Shown here: piece after piece, positions 48,565 through 58,547 of the stretch
How positions within the stretch are numbered: the first letter of the stretch is position 1
Layout of the letters: each line of letters opens with the position of its first letter
Source: Paracoccus sp. N5
Lineage (GTDB): Bacteria > Pseudomonadota > Alphaproteobacteria > Rhodobacterales > Rhodobacteraceae
Reading direction: 5' to 3'
Length of the DNA: 64,000 bases
Assembly (NCBI RefSeq): GCF_000371965.1
Contig: NZ_AQUO01000001.1
Span: 986,001 to 1,050,000 of the forward strand
Notes under the pieces: generated by a model
Seen by the model: the letters and a program-made list of their open reading frames with translations, nothing else
Database searches by the model: none
What the model was told of the DNA's origin: nothing
Position numbers and translations under genes: made by a program

Positions 48565-50010
48565 TTATTCCGGATCGGTGCGATAGATCAAGCGCTCGTC
48601 GCAGGGCGCGATGCGCAGGATGTTGGTGGTGCCGGGCACGTTGAAGGGGACGCCGGCCATGACGACGATCTGGTTGGTCTCGTCGGCAAAGCCGAAGTCG
48701 CGCGCCGCCTTGGCGGCATTGACCACGGCCTGCTTGAAGCGTTCCAGTTCGGGCGTCAGCACGCAATGCGTGCCCCAGGTCAGGCACAGCCGGCGCAGCG
48801 TCCGCTGTTCCGAGGACATGGCGACGATCGGCACGCGCGGGCGCTCGCGCGCCACCAGGCTGCCGGTGGTGCCGGACTGGGTAAAGGCGCAGATGGCGGA
48901 AATGTCGGTGGTCTCGGCGATCTCGCGCGCGGCGGCGACGATGCCGTCGGCCACGGTCTGGCGCTTGGCCTGGCGCGAGCTTTCGATGATCTCGCGATAG
49001 GTCGGGTCGCTTTCGACCGAGCGGGCGACGTTGTCCATGGTCGCCACCGCCTCGACCGGATAGGCGCCGGCGGCGCTTTCGGCCGAAAGCATGATCGCGT
49101 CGGTGCCTTCATAGATCGCGGTCGCCACGTCGCTGACCTCGGCCCGCGTCGGCATCGGGCTTTCGATCATCGATTCCAGCATCTGGGTCGCCACGATCAC
49201 CGGCTTCGCGGCCGCGCGGCAGGCGCGCACCAGCCGCTTCTGGATCGGCGGCACCGAATGCACCGGCAGCTCGACCCCCAGGTCGCCGCGCGCCACCATG
49301 ATCCCGTCCGAGACCTTCAGGATCTCGCTGAAGGCCCGCACGGCGGCGGGTTTCTCGATCTTGGACAGGATGGCGGCGCGGCCGCGCGCCAGCTCGCGCG
49401 CCTCGATCACGTCCTCGGGGCGCTGGACGAAGGACAGGGCCAGCCAGTCCACCCCCAGCCCGCAGGCGAATTCCAGGTCGTCGCGGTCCTTGTCCGACAG
49501 CGCCGCCAGCGGCAGCACCACGTCGGGCACGTTCACGCCCTTGCGGTTCGAGATCGGCCCGCCCGCCGTCACCACGCAATCGGCGAAATCGGCGCCGCAT
49601 TTTTCCACCCGCAGGCGGATCTTGCCGTCGTTGACCAGCAGTTCGGCGCCGGGTTCCAGCGCGGCGAAGATCTCGGGATGCGGCAGCTGCACCCGGCCCG
49701 CGTCGCCCGGCGTCGCGTCGAGGTCGAAGCGGAAGGCCTGGCCGTCCGCCAGGTCGTGCGGCCCGGCGGCAAAGGCGCCCACGCGCAGCTTCGGCCCTTG
49801 CAGGTCGGCCAGCACGGCGATGGGACGGCCCGATTCGGCCTCGACCTTGCGGATGATGTCATAGCGGGCGCGCTGTTCCTCATGCGTGCCATGGCTCATG
49901 TTCAGGCGGAACACGTCGGCGCCGGCCTCGAACAATGCCCGGATGGTGGCGAAATCGCTGGATGCCGGCCCCAGGGTTGCCACGATCTTGACCTTGCGAT
50001 GCCGTCTCAT
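48565..50010 (-). CDS. pyk: Pyruvate kinase
   Basis: A 481-residue pyruvate kinase making ATP and pyruvate from phosphoenolpyruvate. It starts MRRHRKVKIVATLGPASSDF, with FRLNMSHGTHEEQ, the ADLQGPKLRVG block, the catalytic Lys motif ILSKIEKPAAV, MVARGDLGVELP and ATQMLESMIESPMPTRAEVS. The C-terminal regulatory domain is present (ICAFTQSGTTGSLVARERPR). ATG 50010 is the family start. Confidence 0.97.
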   Translation of the reverse strand: MRRHRKVKIVATLGPASSDFATIRALFEAGADVFRLNMSHGTHEEQRARYDIIRKVEAESGRPIAVLADLQGPKLRVGAFAAGPHDLADGQAFRFDLDATPGDAGRVQLPHPEIFAALEPGAELLVNDGKIRLRVEKCGADFADCVVTAGGPISNRKGVNVPDVVLPLAALSDKDRDDLEFACGLGVDWLALSFVQRPEDVIEARELARGRAAILSKIEKPAAVRAFSEILKVSDGIMVARGDLGVELPVHSVPPIQKRLVRACRAAAKPVIVATQMLESMIESPMPTRAEVSDVATAIYEGTDAIMLSAESAAGAYPVEAVATMDNVARSVESDPTYREIIESSRQAKRQTVADGIVAAAREIAETTDISAICAFTQSGTTGSLVARERPRVPIVAMSSEQRTLRRLCLTWGTHCVLTPELERFKQAVVNAAKAARDFGFADETNQIVVMAGVPFNVPGTTNILRIAPCDERLIYRTDPE

Positions 50011-50128
50011 CCCGTTCTCCCGCCTGTTGTTTGCGCTATCGGCTCTATAGACCCATTCGCCCGCGCGCGGCAACCGCGCCTTGCGCAAGGCTTGCACTAA
50101 AGCTTGCCCGATGCGAGGCAAAGCCGAC

Positions 50129-50869
50129 ATGACACACGAATCGCATTCCATCATCGGGCCTTCGCGCGGGTCGCGCTGGCTGATCACCTGCGACCACGCC
50201 ACCAACCGCGTGCCGGACTGGGTGGGCGGCGGATCCCTGGGCATCGCGCCCGAGGACATGGCCCGCCACATCGCCTATGACGTGGGCGCCGCCGGGCTGA
50301 CGCGGAAGCTGGCCGAACGGCTGGACGCGCCGGCGATCCTGACCGATTTCTCGCGTCTGGTGATCGACCCGAACCGGGGCGAGGACGATCCGACGCTGCT
50401 GATGCGGATCTATGACGGCACGGTGATCCCGGCGAACCGCCACGCCGGGCCGGCCGAACGCGCGCTGCGGATGGAGCGGCTCTATCGCCCCTATCACGCC
50501 GCCTATGAGGCCCTGGCCGCGGCCCGGCCGGACCGGGCGATCTGCGCCATCCACAGCTTTACCCGCCAGCTGCGCGGAAGGCCGCGCCGGCCCTGGGCGG
50601 TGGGCGTGCTCTATTCGCATCGCGACGAGCGGCTGGGCAAGGCGCTGGTGCGCGAATGCCGCGACCTGGGCTGGATCACCGGCGACAACGAGCCCTATTC
50701 CGGGCATCTGGACGGCGATTCCATCGACCGCCACGCCCTGGCGCAGGGCCGGCCGAACGTGCTGATCGAGGTCAGGAACGACCTGATCGCCGACGCCGCG
50801 GGCCAGGCGCTCTGGGCCGAGCGGCTGGGCGCCGTGCTGGAGGGATTCCTGGACAGGTGCGGGCTATGA
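50129..50869 (+). CDS. N-formylglutamate amidohydrolase family protein
   Basis: A 246-residue protein of the N-formylglutamate deformylase family (zinc-dependent). Blocks are LITCDHATNRVPDW, HIAYDVGAAGLTRKLAERLD, SRLVIDPNRGEDDP, HSFTRQLRG and IEVRNDLI. These enzymes release formate from N-formylglutamate in histidine breakdown, but no hut genes are near, so another N-acyl substrate is possible. ATG 50129 is preferred for its GAGG about ten bases upstream; 50111 is an alternative. The stop overlaps the next start. Confidence 0.9.
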   Translation: MTHESHSIIGPSRGSRWLITCDHATNRVPDWVGGGSLGIAPEDMARHIAYDVGAAGLTRKLAERLDAPAILTDFSRLVIDPNRGEDDPTLLMRIYDGTVIPANRHAGPAERALRMERLYRPYHAAYEALAAARPDRAICAIHSFTRQLRGRPRRPWAVGVLYSHRDERLGKALVRECRDLGWITGDNEPYSGHLDGDSIDRHALAQGRPNVLIEVRNDLIADAAGQALWAERLGAVLEGFLDRCGL

Positions 50870-51903
50870 TGCGCTCCGCCATGGCCCGCCGGGCCCTGAC
50901 CTTTGCCCTGGCCGCGGGTGGCGGCGCGCTGTTCCTGGCGCTGCAGCTGCCGCTGCCCTTGCTGCTGGGCCCGATGCTCGCCTGCCTGATCGCGGCGCTG
51001 GCGGGGGCGCCGCTGATGGGCGCGGGCGGGCTCGGCACCTTCATGCGCACCTTCCTGGGCGTCGCGGTCGGGGCCTCGATCACGCCCGCGGTGCTGGGCA
51101 AGATCCCCGAGATCGCCGCCTCGCTGGCCTTCGTCCCCGCCTTCATCCTGGCGATCGCGCTGGTCGGCTATCCGCTGTTCCGGCGCGGCTTCGGCTTCGA
51201 CCACCCGACCGCTTGGTATGCCGCCATGCCGGGCGGGTTGCAGGACATGCTGGTCTTCGGCGAGGAGGCGGGCGGCGACGTGCGCGCCCTGTCGCTGATC
51301 CATGCCACGCGGGTGCTGGTCATCGTCACCGTGGCGCCGCTGATCATGCAAAGCTTCTGGGGCGTGGACCTGTCGCAGCCGCCGGGCGTCTCGATCCGCG
51401 CCACCGATCCGGCCGAGATCGCCATCATGGTCGCCGCCGGGCTGATCGGCTGGAAGGCGGCCGAGCGGCTGGGCCTGTTCGGCGCCTCGATCCTGGGGCC
51501 GATGATCCTGACGGCGGCGCTGTCCTTGTCGGGCGTGATCGAACACCGCCCGCCGGCCGAGATGATCCAGGCGGCGCAATTCTTCATTGGCGTCGCGGTC
51601 GGGGTGAAATACGTCGGCATCACCGGGCGCGAGCTGCGCATCGACGTGACCGCAGGGCTGGTCTATGCGCTGTTCCTGGCGCTCATCAGCCTGATCTTCA
51701 TCGAACTGATCATGCAGCTGGGCCTGGCCCCGGCGCTCGACGCCTTCCTGGCCTATCTGCCGGGCGGGCAGGCCGAGATGGTGGTCATCGCCATCATCGC
51801 CGGGGCGGATCTGGCCTATGTCGTCAGCCACCACCTGCTGCGCATGGTGATCGTCATCACCCTGGCGCCGCTGGCCTCGAAGCTGATCGAGCGGCGGCGC
51901 TAG
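50866..51903 (+). CDS. AbrB-family membrane protein (putative ammonia monooxygenase-type)
   Basis: A 345-residue membrane protein with two copies of the AbrB duplication domain: the first around GPMLACLIAALAGAPLMG and LGVAVGASI, the second around GPMILTAALSLSGVI and FFIGVAVGVKYVG. About ten membrane helices are likely. The name 'ammonia monooxygenase' in databases is not backed by chemistry; a transporter is more likely. It overlaps the amidohydrolase gene (ATGA), so the two may handle the same compound. Confidence 0.85.
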   Translation: MMRSAMARRALTFALAAGGGALFLALQLPLPLLLGPMLACLIAALAGAPLMGAGGLGTFMRTFLGVAVGASITPAVLGKIPEIAASLAFVPAFILAIALVGYPLFRRGFGFDHPTAWYAAMPGGLQDMLVFGEEAGGDVRALSLIHATRVLVIVTVAPLIMQSFWGVDLSQPPGVSIRATDPAEIAIMVAAGLIGWKAAERLGLFGASILGPMILTAALSLSGVIEHRPPAEMIQAAQFFIGVAVGVKYVGITGRELRIDVTAGLVYALFLALISLIFIELIMQLGLAPALDAFLAYLPGGQAEMVVIAIIAGADLAYVVSHHLLRMVIVITLAPLASKLIERRR

Positions 51904-54098
51904 AAAAAGCTCTGCGGGTCGATGTCGACCGACAGCCGCAGGTTCGTCGGCGGTTTCGGCGCCTGCGCCAGCCAGGCCGCGATCGCCGCCTGCACCGGCG
52001 CCTGGCGCGGGGCGCGGATCAGCATCCTGACCCGGCAGCGGCCGCGGATGCGGGTGATGGGCGCCGGCGCGGGGCCGAAAAGCTCGGCCCCCACGGCGCG
52101 CAGCGGCTCGGCCCGGCGGGCAAGCGCATGGGCGTAATCCTCGACCACCGGCATGTCGGGATGCGACAGGATGATCCCGGCCAACCGGCCGAAGGGCGGC
52201 ATGCCGGCGGCCTGGCGCTGCGCCGCCTCGGCGTCCCAGAAATCCTCGTCCCGGCCCGACAGAATCGCCCGGATCACCGGATGCTCGGGCTGATAGGTTT
52301 GCAGCAGCGCCAGCCCCCGCGCCTCGCCGCCCTCGCGCCCGGCCCGGCCGGCGACCTGGCGCATCAGCTGAAAGCTGCGTTCCGCCGCGCGCAGATCGGC
52401 GCCTTGCAGGCCCAGATCGGCGTCGATCACCCCGACCAGCGTCAGGCGCGGGAAGTTGTGGCCCTTGGCGACCAGCTGGGTGCCGATGATGATATCGGTC
52501 TCGCCGGCGCCGATCTCGGCGATGGCCTCCTTCAGCGCCCGGGCCGAGTGGAACAGGTCCGAGGACAGCACCGAGGCGCGGGCCTCGGGGAAACGCTCGG
52601 CGACCTCCTCGGCCAGCCGCTCGACGCCGGGGCCGATGGCGGTCATCTTGCCCTCGACGCCGCAGGACGGACAGGCGGTCGGGATCGGCTTGGTCTCGCC
52701 GCATTGGTGGCAGACGAGGCGGTTCTGGAAGCGGTGCTCGACCATGCGGGCGTCGCAATGGTCGCAGCCGATCTGCTGGCCGCAGGCACGGCAGGCGGTG
52801 ATCGGGGCATAGCCGCGCCGGTTCAGGAACAAGAGCGACTGTTCGCCGCGCTGCTTGCGGGCGGCGATCTCGGCGGCCAGGCGCGGGCTGATCCAGCGGC
52901 CCTTTTCCATCTCTTGCTGCCGCAGGTCGATGGTGCCCATTTCCGGCAGTTCGGCGGTGCCATAGCGCGACCGCAGGTCCAGCCGGCGATATTTCCCGGC
53001 GGCGGCATTCACCCAGGTCTCGACCGAGGGCGTGGCCGAGGCCAGCACCACCTGCGCCTGTTCGATGCTGGCGCGCAGCACCGCCATGTCGCGGGCGCTG
53101 TAATAGACCACGTCCTCCTGCTTGTAGCTGGAATCGTGTTCCTCATCGACGACGATCAGGCCCAGGTCGGCAAAGGGCAGGAACAGGGCCGAGCGGGCGC
53201 CGACCACCATGCCGACGTTATGCGTCGCCGCCATGGTCCACAGCCGGCGGCGCTCGCTGCGGGTGATGCCGGAATGCCATTCGCCGGGCTGGGCGCCGAA
53301 GCGGGCCTCGACCCGGTTCAGGAACTCGGCCGACAGCGCGATCTCGGGCAAGAGCACCAGCGCCTGCCGGCCCTGGCGCAGGCATTCGGCCACGGCCTCG
53401 AGGTAGACCTCGGTCTTGCCCGAGCCGGTGACGCCGCGCAGCAGCGTGGTGCCATAGGCGCGGCGGGCGACTTCGGCCCGCAGGGCATCGGCGGCCTCGG
53501 CCTGGTCCCGGGCCAGCGGCTTGCCGGGCAGACCGGGGTCAAGCCGCGGATAGGGCACGTCGCGCGGCGCCAGCACCTCGGCCAGCGTGCCGGATTTGAC
53601 CAGCCCCTGCACCACGCCCGGGCTGACGCCGGCCAGCTGCGCCAGCTCGCCGGGGGCGAAGCCGGCGCCGCCGTGATCCTCGATCACCCGCAGCACGGCG
53701 GCGCGGGCATCGGTCATGCGCGCGGGCGGCGGGCCGGCGCGATGGATGATGCGGCGGGCCGAGGGCGGCTGGTCCAGGTCCGGCGCCCGCGTCGCCATGC
53801 GCAGCATCGCGGGCAAGTGCGTCAGCGTGTATTCGCCCATCCGGGTCAGGAATTCGATCATGCCCCCCGACAGCGGCGGCGCATCGACCAGCCGGGCGAC
53901 GGGCCGCAGCTTGGCCATGTCGAAATCGCCCATGCCCGGCCCCCAGACCGCCCCCATCACCCGGCGCGGCCCCAGCGGCACCACCACCAGCTGGCCCAGC
54001 CGCACCCCGCCCTCGGGCGCGAGATAGTCGAGCACGCCGACGACTTCCTGCGTCAGCACGGCGATGCGAGCGCCATGGGGATAGAAGGGCGGCGGCAT
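51900..54098 (-). CDS. priA: Primosomal protein N' (replication restart helicase PriA)
   Basis: A 732-residue superfamily 2 helicase. It has the DNA-binding N-terminal domain, Walker A GVTGSGKTEVYLE, VDEEHDSSYKQ (DEEH box), zinc-binding cysteines (CRACGQQIGCDHCD and CHQCGETKPIPTACPSCG) and the QMLGRAGR-type region VRQ/MRQVAGRAGREGG. It restarts stalled replication forks. Length is normal. The stop overlaps the AbrB-type gene's stop by four bases on the other strand. Confidence 0.97.
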   Translation of the reverse strand: MPPPFYPHGARIAVLTQEVVGVLDYLAPEGGVRLGQLVVVPLGPRRVMGAVWGPGMGDFDMAKLRPVARLVDAPPLSGGMIEFLTRMGEYTLTHLPAMLRMATRAPDLDQPPSARRIIHRAGPPPARMTDARAAVLRVIEDHGGAGFAPGELAQLAGVSPGVVQGLVKSGTLAEVLAPRDVPYPRLDPGLPGKPLARDQAEAADALRAEVARRAYGTTLLRGVTGSGKTEVYLEAVAECLRQGRQALVLLPEIALSAEFLNRVEARFGAQPGEWHSGITRSERRRLWTMAATHNVGMVVGARSALFLPFADLGLIVVDEEHDSSYKQEDVVYYSARDMAVLRASIEQAQVVLASATPSVETWVNAAAGKYRRLDLRSRYGTAELPEMGTIDLRQQEMEKGRWISPRLAAEIAARKQRGEQSLLFLNRRGYAPITACRACGQQIGCDHCDARMVEHRFQNRLVCHQCGETKPIPTACPSCGVEGKMTAIGPGVERLAEEVAERFPEARASVLSSDLFHSARALKEAIAEIGAGETDIIIGTQLVAKGHNFPRLTLVGVIDADLGLQGADLRAAERSFQLMRQVAGRAGREGGEARGLALLQTYQPEHPVIRAILSGRDEDFWDAEAAQRQAAGMPPFGRLAGIILSHPDMPVVEDYAHALARRAEPLRAVGAELFGPAPAPITRIRGRCRVRMLIRAPRQAPVQAAIAAWLAQAPKPPTNLRLSVDIDPQSFF

Positions 54099-54103
54099 CG
54101 GGT

Positions 54104-54217
54104 TCAGGGCACCGCAGCCCAGCCGACGAATAGCAGCAGCGGCCAATGCCCGGCCAGCAGCGGGCCGGCGGCCAGCAGCGGCAGCAGATCGAACAGGTCG
54201 GGGTTCAGGGCTTCCAA
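54104..54217 (-). CDS. Possible 37-residue membrane peptide
   Basis: A short frame with a TTG start at 54217, AGGAGAG about six bases before it, ending just before priA. The product is largely hydrophobic (LFDLLPLLAAGPLLAGHWPL then LLFVGWAAVP), one membrane helix. The ribosome site and position right before priA are the only support. Confidence 0.35.
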   Translation of the reverse strand: MEALNPDLFDLLPLLAAGPLLAGHWPLLLFVGWAAVP

Positions 54218-54345
54218 GGGCGCTCTCCTGCGGACAAGGCCGGGATCTTGCACAGGGCCGCACCCGCCCGCAAGCCGCGCGGACTTCACGCGCCGATTGT
54301 TATGCGCTAAACCCTCGGCAAATCCGCAAGAGGGGGCCCCCGCGC

Positions 54346-54999
54346 ATGAAATTCTTTGTCGATACCGCCGACGTCGCCGCGATCCGCGAATTGAACGACC
54401 TGGGCATGGTGGATGGCGTCACCACCAACCCCTCGCTGATCCTGAAATCCGGCCGCGACATCCTGGAAGTCACCAAGGAAATCTGCGACCTGGTCGAAGG
54501 CCCGGTCAGCGCCGAGGTGGTGGCCAGCGACGCCGCCGACATGATCCGCGAGGGCGAGCGCCTGGTGAAGATCGCCTCGAACATCACCGTCAAGGTGCCG
54601 CTGACCTGGGACGGGCTCAAGGCCTGCAAGGCGCTGTCGTCGCAGGGCCACAAGGTCAACGTGACGCTGTGCTTCAGCCCGGCGCAGGCGATCCTGGCGG
54701 CGAAAGCCGGCGCGACCTTCATCAGCCCCTTCCTGGGCCGGCTCGACGACATCAACCTGGACGGCGTCGAACTGATCGCGCAGATCCGCGAGATCTATGA
54801 CAATTACGACTTCCAGACCGAGATCCTCGCCGCCTCGATCCGCTCGGTGAACCACATCACCGACGTGGCCCGCATCGGCGCCGACGTCATCACCGCCCCG
54901 CCGGCGGTCATCAAGGCCATGGCGAATCACGTCCTGACCGACAAGGGCCTGGAACAGTTCAACGCCGACTGGGCCAAGACCGGGCAGAAGATCGTCTGA
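54346..54999 (+). CDS. Fructose-6-phosphate aldolase / transaldolase of the small type
   Basis: A 217-residue TIM-barrel enzyme. The family start MKFFVDTADVAAIRELNDLG, GVTTNPSLILKSG, the Schiff-base lysine K83 (ITVKVPLT) and the ISPFLGRLDDI block are present. Proteins of this size are either transaldolases or fructose-6-phosphate aldolases; the sequence alone does not decide firmly. The stop overlaps the DUF484 start by one base. Confidence 0.93.
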   Translation: MKFFVDTADVAAIRELNDLGMVDGVTTNPSLILKSGRDILEVTKEICDLVEGPVSAEVVASDAADMIREGERLVKIASNITVKVPLTWDGLKACKALSSQGHKVNVTLCFSPAQAILAAKAGATFISPFLGRLDDINLDGVELIAQIREIYDNYDFQTEILAASIRSVNHITDVARIGADVITAPPAVIKAMANHVLTDKGLEQFNADWAKTGQKIV

Positions 55000-55705
55000 T
55001 GGCCGAGCAGACTGCGGCCGAACTGACCGAGGAGATCCGCGCCCGGCTGCTGGCGCAGCCCGAGCTGATCCTCGCCGACCGCGACCTGATGCGCGCGCTG
55101 ATCGGCGCGCGCGAGGCCGAGGTGGGCGAGAACGTGATCGACATCCGCGGCCGCGCCATGCAGGCGCTGGAATCGCGGCTGGACCGGCTGGAGGCGGCGC
55201 ATGAATCGGTGATCTCGGCCGCCTATGACAACCAGTCGGGGATGAACACCATCCACCGCGCCGTGCTGTCCCTGCTGGAGCCGATGGAGTTCGAGGGCTT
55301 CCTGGAAAACCTGGAACTCGCCGTCGCGCCGATCCTGCGGGTGGAAACCCTGCGGCTGGTGATGGAGGCGGGCGGCGCCCTGCCCCAGCCCGAGGCCAGC
55401 GGCCCGCTGATCGTCGCCCCCGCCGGCACGGTGGCCGAGCTGATCTCGGGCGGCCGGCGCATGCCGCGCGGCGACGACATCGTGCTGCGCCGCGCCGCCA
55501 GCCAGACCCTGCCCTTTCACGGCGAAGCGCGCGCGCCGATCCGCTCCGAGGCGCTGCTGCCGCTGGACCTCGGCCCCGGCCGTTTCCCGGCGCTGCTGCT
55601 GATGGGTTCGGGCGATGTCGGGCGCTTCAACCCGGCGCAGGGCACGGACCTGTTGCGCTTCTTCGGGCAGGTGTTCCGGCTGGTGCTGATCTCCTGGCTG
55701 CGGGC

Positions 55706-55709
<4 letters not shown>
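54999..55709 (+). CDS. DUF484 family protein
   Basis: A 236-residue GAF-like protein of the DUF484 family. It starts with LTEEIRARLLAQPELILADR DLM-type pattern and then a coiled coil (AMQALESRLDRLEAAHESVI). The C-terminal GAF-like half has LLPLDLGPGRFPALLLMGSG. DUF484 genes are commonly next to xerC, as here (ATGA overlap). Function is unknown. Confidence 0.9.
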
Positions 55710-56644
<935 letters not shown>

Positions 56645-56646
56645 TC

Positions 56647-56744
56647 GGCTTCTTTGCTCCGAAAATACCCCCGCCGCCCGTGCCACGGGCCCGGCCGCCG
56701 CAGCCCGGCCCCAGCGGCTTTCACCGTTTCCCAAATACCCCCGG
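56647..56744 (-). repeat. Two copies of the dispersed GGGGTATTT element after xerC
   Basis: On the minus strand, 56675-56647 reads CGGCGGGGGTATTTTCGGAG then CAAAGAAGCC, and 56744-56718 reads CCGGGGGTATTTGGGAAACG. The first matches the element at 19191-19218. They fill the gap between xerC and the TauE-like gene, where no other feature is seen. Confidence 0.55.
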
Positions 56745-56802
56745 CCACCGAGCCGCACGCGCGGCCTTTACAATCCGGGCGCCGCGCCGCAAAGCCCGGC
56801 CC

Positions 56803-57558
56803 ATGGACCTCTCGCTCGACCTCCTGCTGATGCTGATCGGCGCCGCCTTCGCGGCCGGCTTCGTCGATGCCATCGCCGGCGGTGGCGGGCTGATCACCGT
56901 GCCGGCGCTGCTGCTGGCCGGCATTCCGCCCGCCCAGGCGCTGGCCACCAACAAGGTGCAGGGCGTCTTCGGCGCCGCGACGGCCGCGATCTCCTATGCC
57001 CGCCGCGGCCTCGTCGATCCGCGCGCGCAGCTGCCCGAGGCCGCCGTGGCCTTCATGGCCGGGCTCTGGGGCGCGGCACTGGTCAGTTTCCTGCCGACGC
57101 AGGCGCTGCGCTACGGCCTGCCGGTGCTCTTGATCGGCATCGCGGTCTTCTTCGCGCTGAAGCCGGGGCTCGACGACACAGACCGGGCGCGGCGCATGCC
57201 GCATGCGGTCTTTGCCGCGACGGTGGTGCCGGCGGTCGCCTTCTACGACGGGCTGCTGGGACCGGGCACCGGCTCGTTCTTCATGCTGGGTTTCGTAATG
57301 CTGGCGGGTTACGGCATTCTCAAGGCCACGGCGCACACCAAGCTGCTGAACTTCGCCTCGAATCTGGGCGGGCTGGTCGCCTTCGCCCTGGTCGGCAAGC
57401 CGCTGTGGCTGGTCGGCGCCGCCATGGCGGTGGCGCAGATCGCCGGCGCCAGCCTTGGCGCGCGGCTGGCCATGCGCATCGGCGCCCGGGTCATCAAGCC
57501 GCTGCTGGTCGTGACCTCGACCGCGCTGGCGCTTCGGCTGGTCTGGCAGCTCATGTAA
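56803..57558 (+). CDS. TauE/SafE (TSUP) family sulfite/anion permease
   Basis: A 251-residue membrane protein with about eight helices. The first repeat has AAFAAGFVDAIAGGGGLITV and LATNKVQGVFGAATAAISYA; the second has AVAFYDGLLGPGTGSFFMLG and the pseudo-repeat signature. TSUP carriers move sulfite, sulfoacetate or other organic anions. No sulfur gene is adjacent, so the substrate is open. ATG 56803 chosen; longer frame upstream passes through the repeats. Confidence 0.92.
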   Translation: MDLSLDLLLMLIGAAFAAGFVDAIAGGGGLITVPALLLAGIPPAQALATNKVQGVFGAATAAISYARRGLVDPRAQLPEAAVAFMAGLWGAALVSFLPTQALRYGLPVLLIGIAVFFALKPGLDDTDRARRMPHAVFAATVVPAVAFYDGLLGPGTGSFFMLGFVMLAGYGILKATAHTKLLNFASNLGGLVAFALVGKPLWLVGAAMAVAQIAGASLGARLAMRIGARVIKPLLVVTSTALALRLVWQLM

Positions 57559-57588
57559 CGGGGCGGGATCGCGCCCGCCCCGCAAGGC

Positions 57589-58398
57589 TCAGACGAAGAC
57601 GAACATCGAATCGTCCAGCTCGGCCAGCGCGACACCCTCCAGCACCAGCCGGTTGCCGCCGCCCAGGTCGAAGACCGCATCCGCCCCGTCCTGCCGGGCG
57701 GCGTCCATCAGCGCCGCGTAATCGTCGATGCCGGCCAGATCGACGCGGATCACCTCGGCCTGGTCCGAACCGCAGCCGCAGCCGCCGGTCTCGAAGTCGA
57801 TGATGCGGTCGCTGCCGCCGTCGAAGACGAAAGTGTCACGGCCATAGCCGCCCGAGAGCAGGTCGTTCCCCGCCCCGCCATCGACCAGATCGTCGCCGAA
57901 ACAGCCGTTGACGGTGTCGTTGCCCGAACCGCCCATCAGCTGGTCATTGCCGAAACCGCCGTGCAGGAAGTCGTTGCCGGCCTCGCCCTTCAGCGTGTCA
58001 CTGCCGAAGCAGCCGTGCAGGCTGTCATTGCCGGTCCCGCCCCACATCGCGTCATTGCCCAGCCCGCCATGCATGAAATCATGGCCGGCCTGGCCCCACA
58101 TGCGGTCGTTGCCATTGCAGCCGTGCATCGAATCGCGGCCGTCGCCGCCCCACAGGCTGTCATTGCCGAAGCCGCCGTGCAGGAAGTCATCGCCGCCAAA
58201 GCCGCGCAGCCGGTCGTTGCCGCCGCCGCCCAGGATGCCGTCGTCGCTGTCGCTGCCGTCCAGGATCTCGGGGCCGGAAACGCCGTGGATCACGTTCAGC
58301 ATGGGCAGCCGGCCCATCTGCCGCGCCAGTTCGGCAGCCACGTCGGCCAGGGTCTCGGAATAGACCGCCCAGTAATAATCATAAGACAAAGTCGCCAT
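57589..58398 (-). CDS. RTX calcium-binding repeat protein with cysteine-bearing super-repeat
   Basis: A 269-residue protein of the secreted RTX family, without a signal peptide (type I secretion expected, though no transporter is near). About thirteen nonapeptides of the GGxGxDxLx type span roughly residues 45-170. They group into units of four (36 residues), order DFLHGGFGN, DxxWGGxGx, DSxHGCxGx, DxxxGxAGx; three units are seen, so cysteines recur exactly every 36 residues. A CGCG motif follows (about 205-208). The N-terminal 45 residues (YDYYWAVYSETLADVAAELA) are unlike known cargo. It may be a calcium- and perhaps metal-binding extracellular protein. Confidence 0.88.
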   Translation of the reverse strand: MATLSYDYYWAVYSETLADVAAELARQMGRLPMLNVIHGVSGPEILDGSDSDDGILGGGGNDRLRGFGGDDFLHGGFGNDSLWGGDGRDSMHGCNGNDRMWGQAGHDFMHGGLGNDAMWGGTGNDSLHGCFGSDTLKGEAGNDFLHGGFGNDQLMGGSGNDTVNGCFGDDLVDGGAGNDLLSGGYGRDTFVFDGGSDRIIDFETGGCGCGSDQAEVIRVDLAGIDDYAALMDAARQDGADAVFDLGGGNRLVLEGVALAELDDSMFVFV

Positions 58399-58420
58399 GG
58401 GTTTTACCTCGGTAACATGA

Positions 58421-58444
58421 AAAACCGCCCGAAATCTTCGGGCG
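58421..58444 (-). terminator. Intrinsic terminator between the asparaginase and RTX genes
   Basis: CGCCCGAA (58426-58433) and TTCGGGCG (58437-58444) form a perfect eight-pair stem. On the minus strand GGTTTTTC follows. It ends the asparaginase transcript; only 22 bases separate its T run from the RTX start codon, so it may also act as an attenuator for RTX. Confidence 0.8.
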
Positions 58445-58547
58445 AAACCACATTCCCATATTCCCGCGGAAGGTGACATGCCGCGCCGGCGGACCGGCGC
58501 AAAACCGCCGGATCAAGCGGTTCGGAACCCGGAGATTCCCGGACCGA

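Noticed and set aside
57800..58290. Regular DNA repeats that could suggest a CRISPR array
   Set aside because: Period is 27 bases within a coding frame and units are degenerate nonapeptides of an RTX protein; there are no spacers or cas genes.
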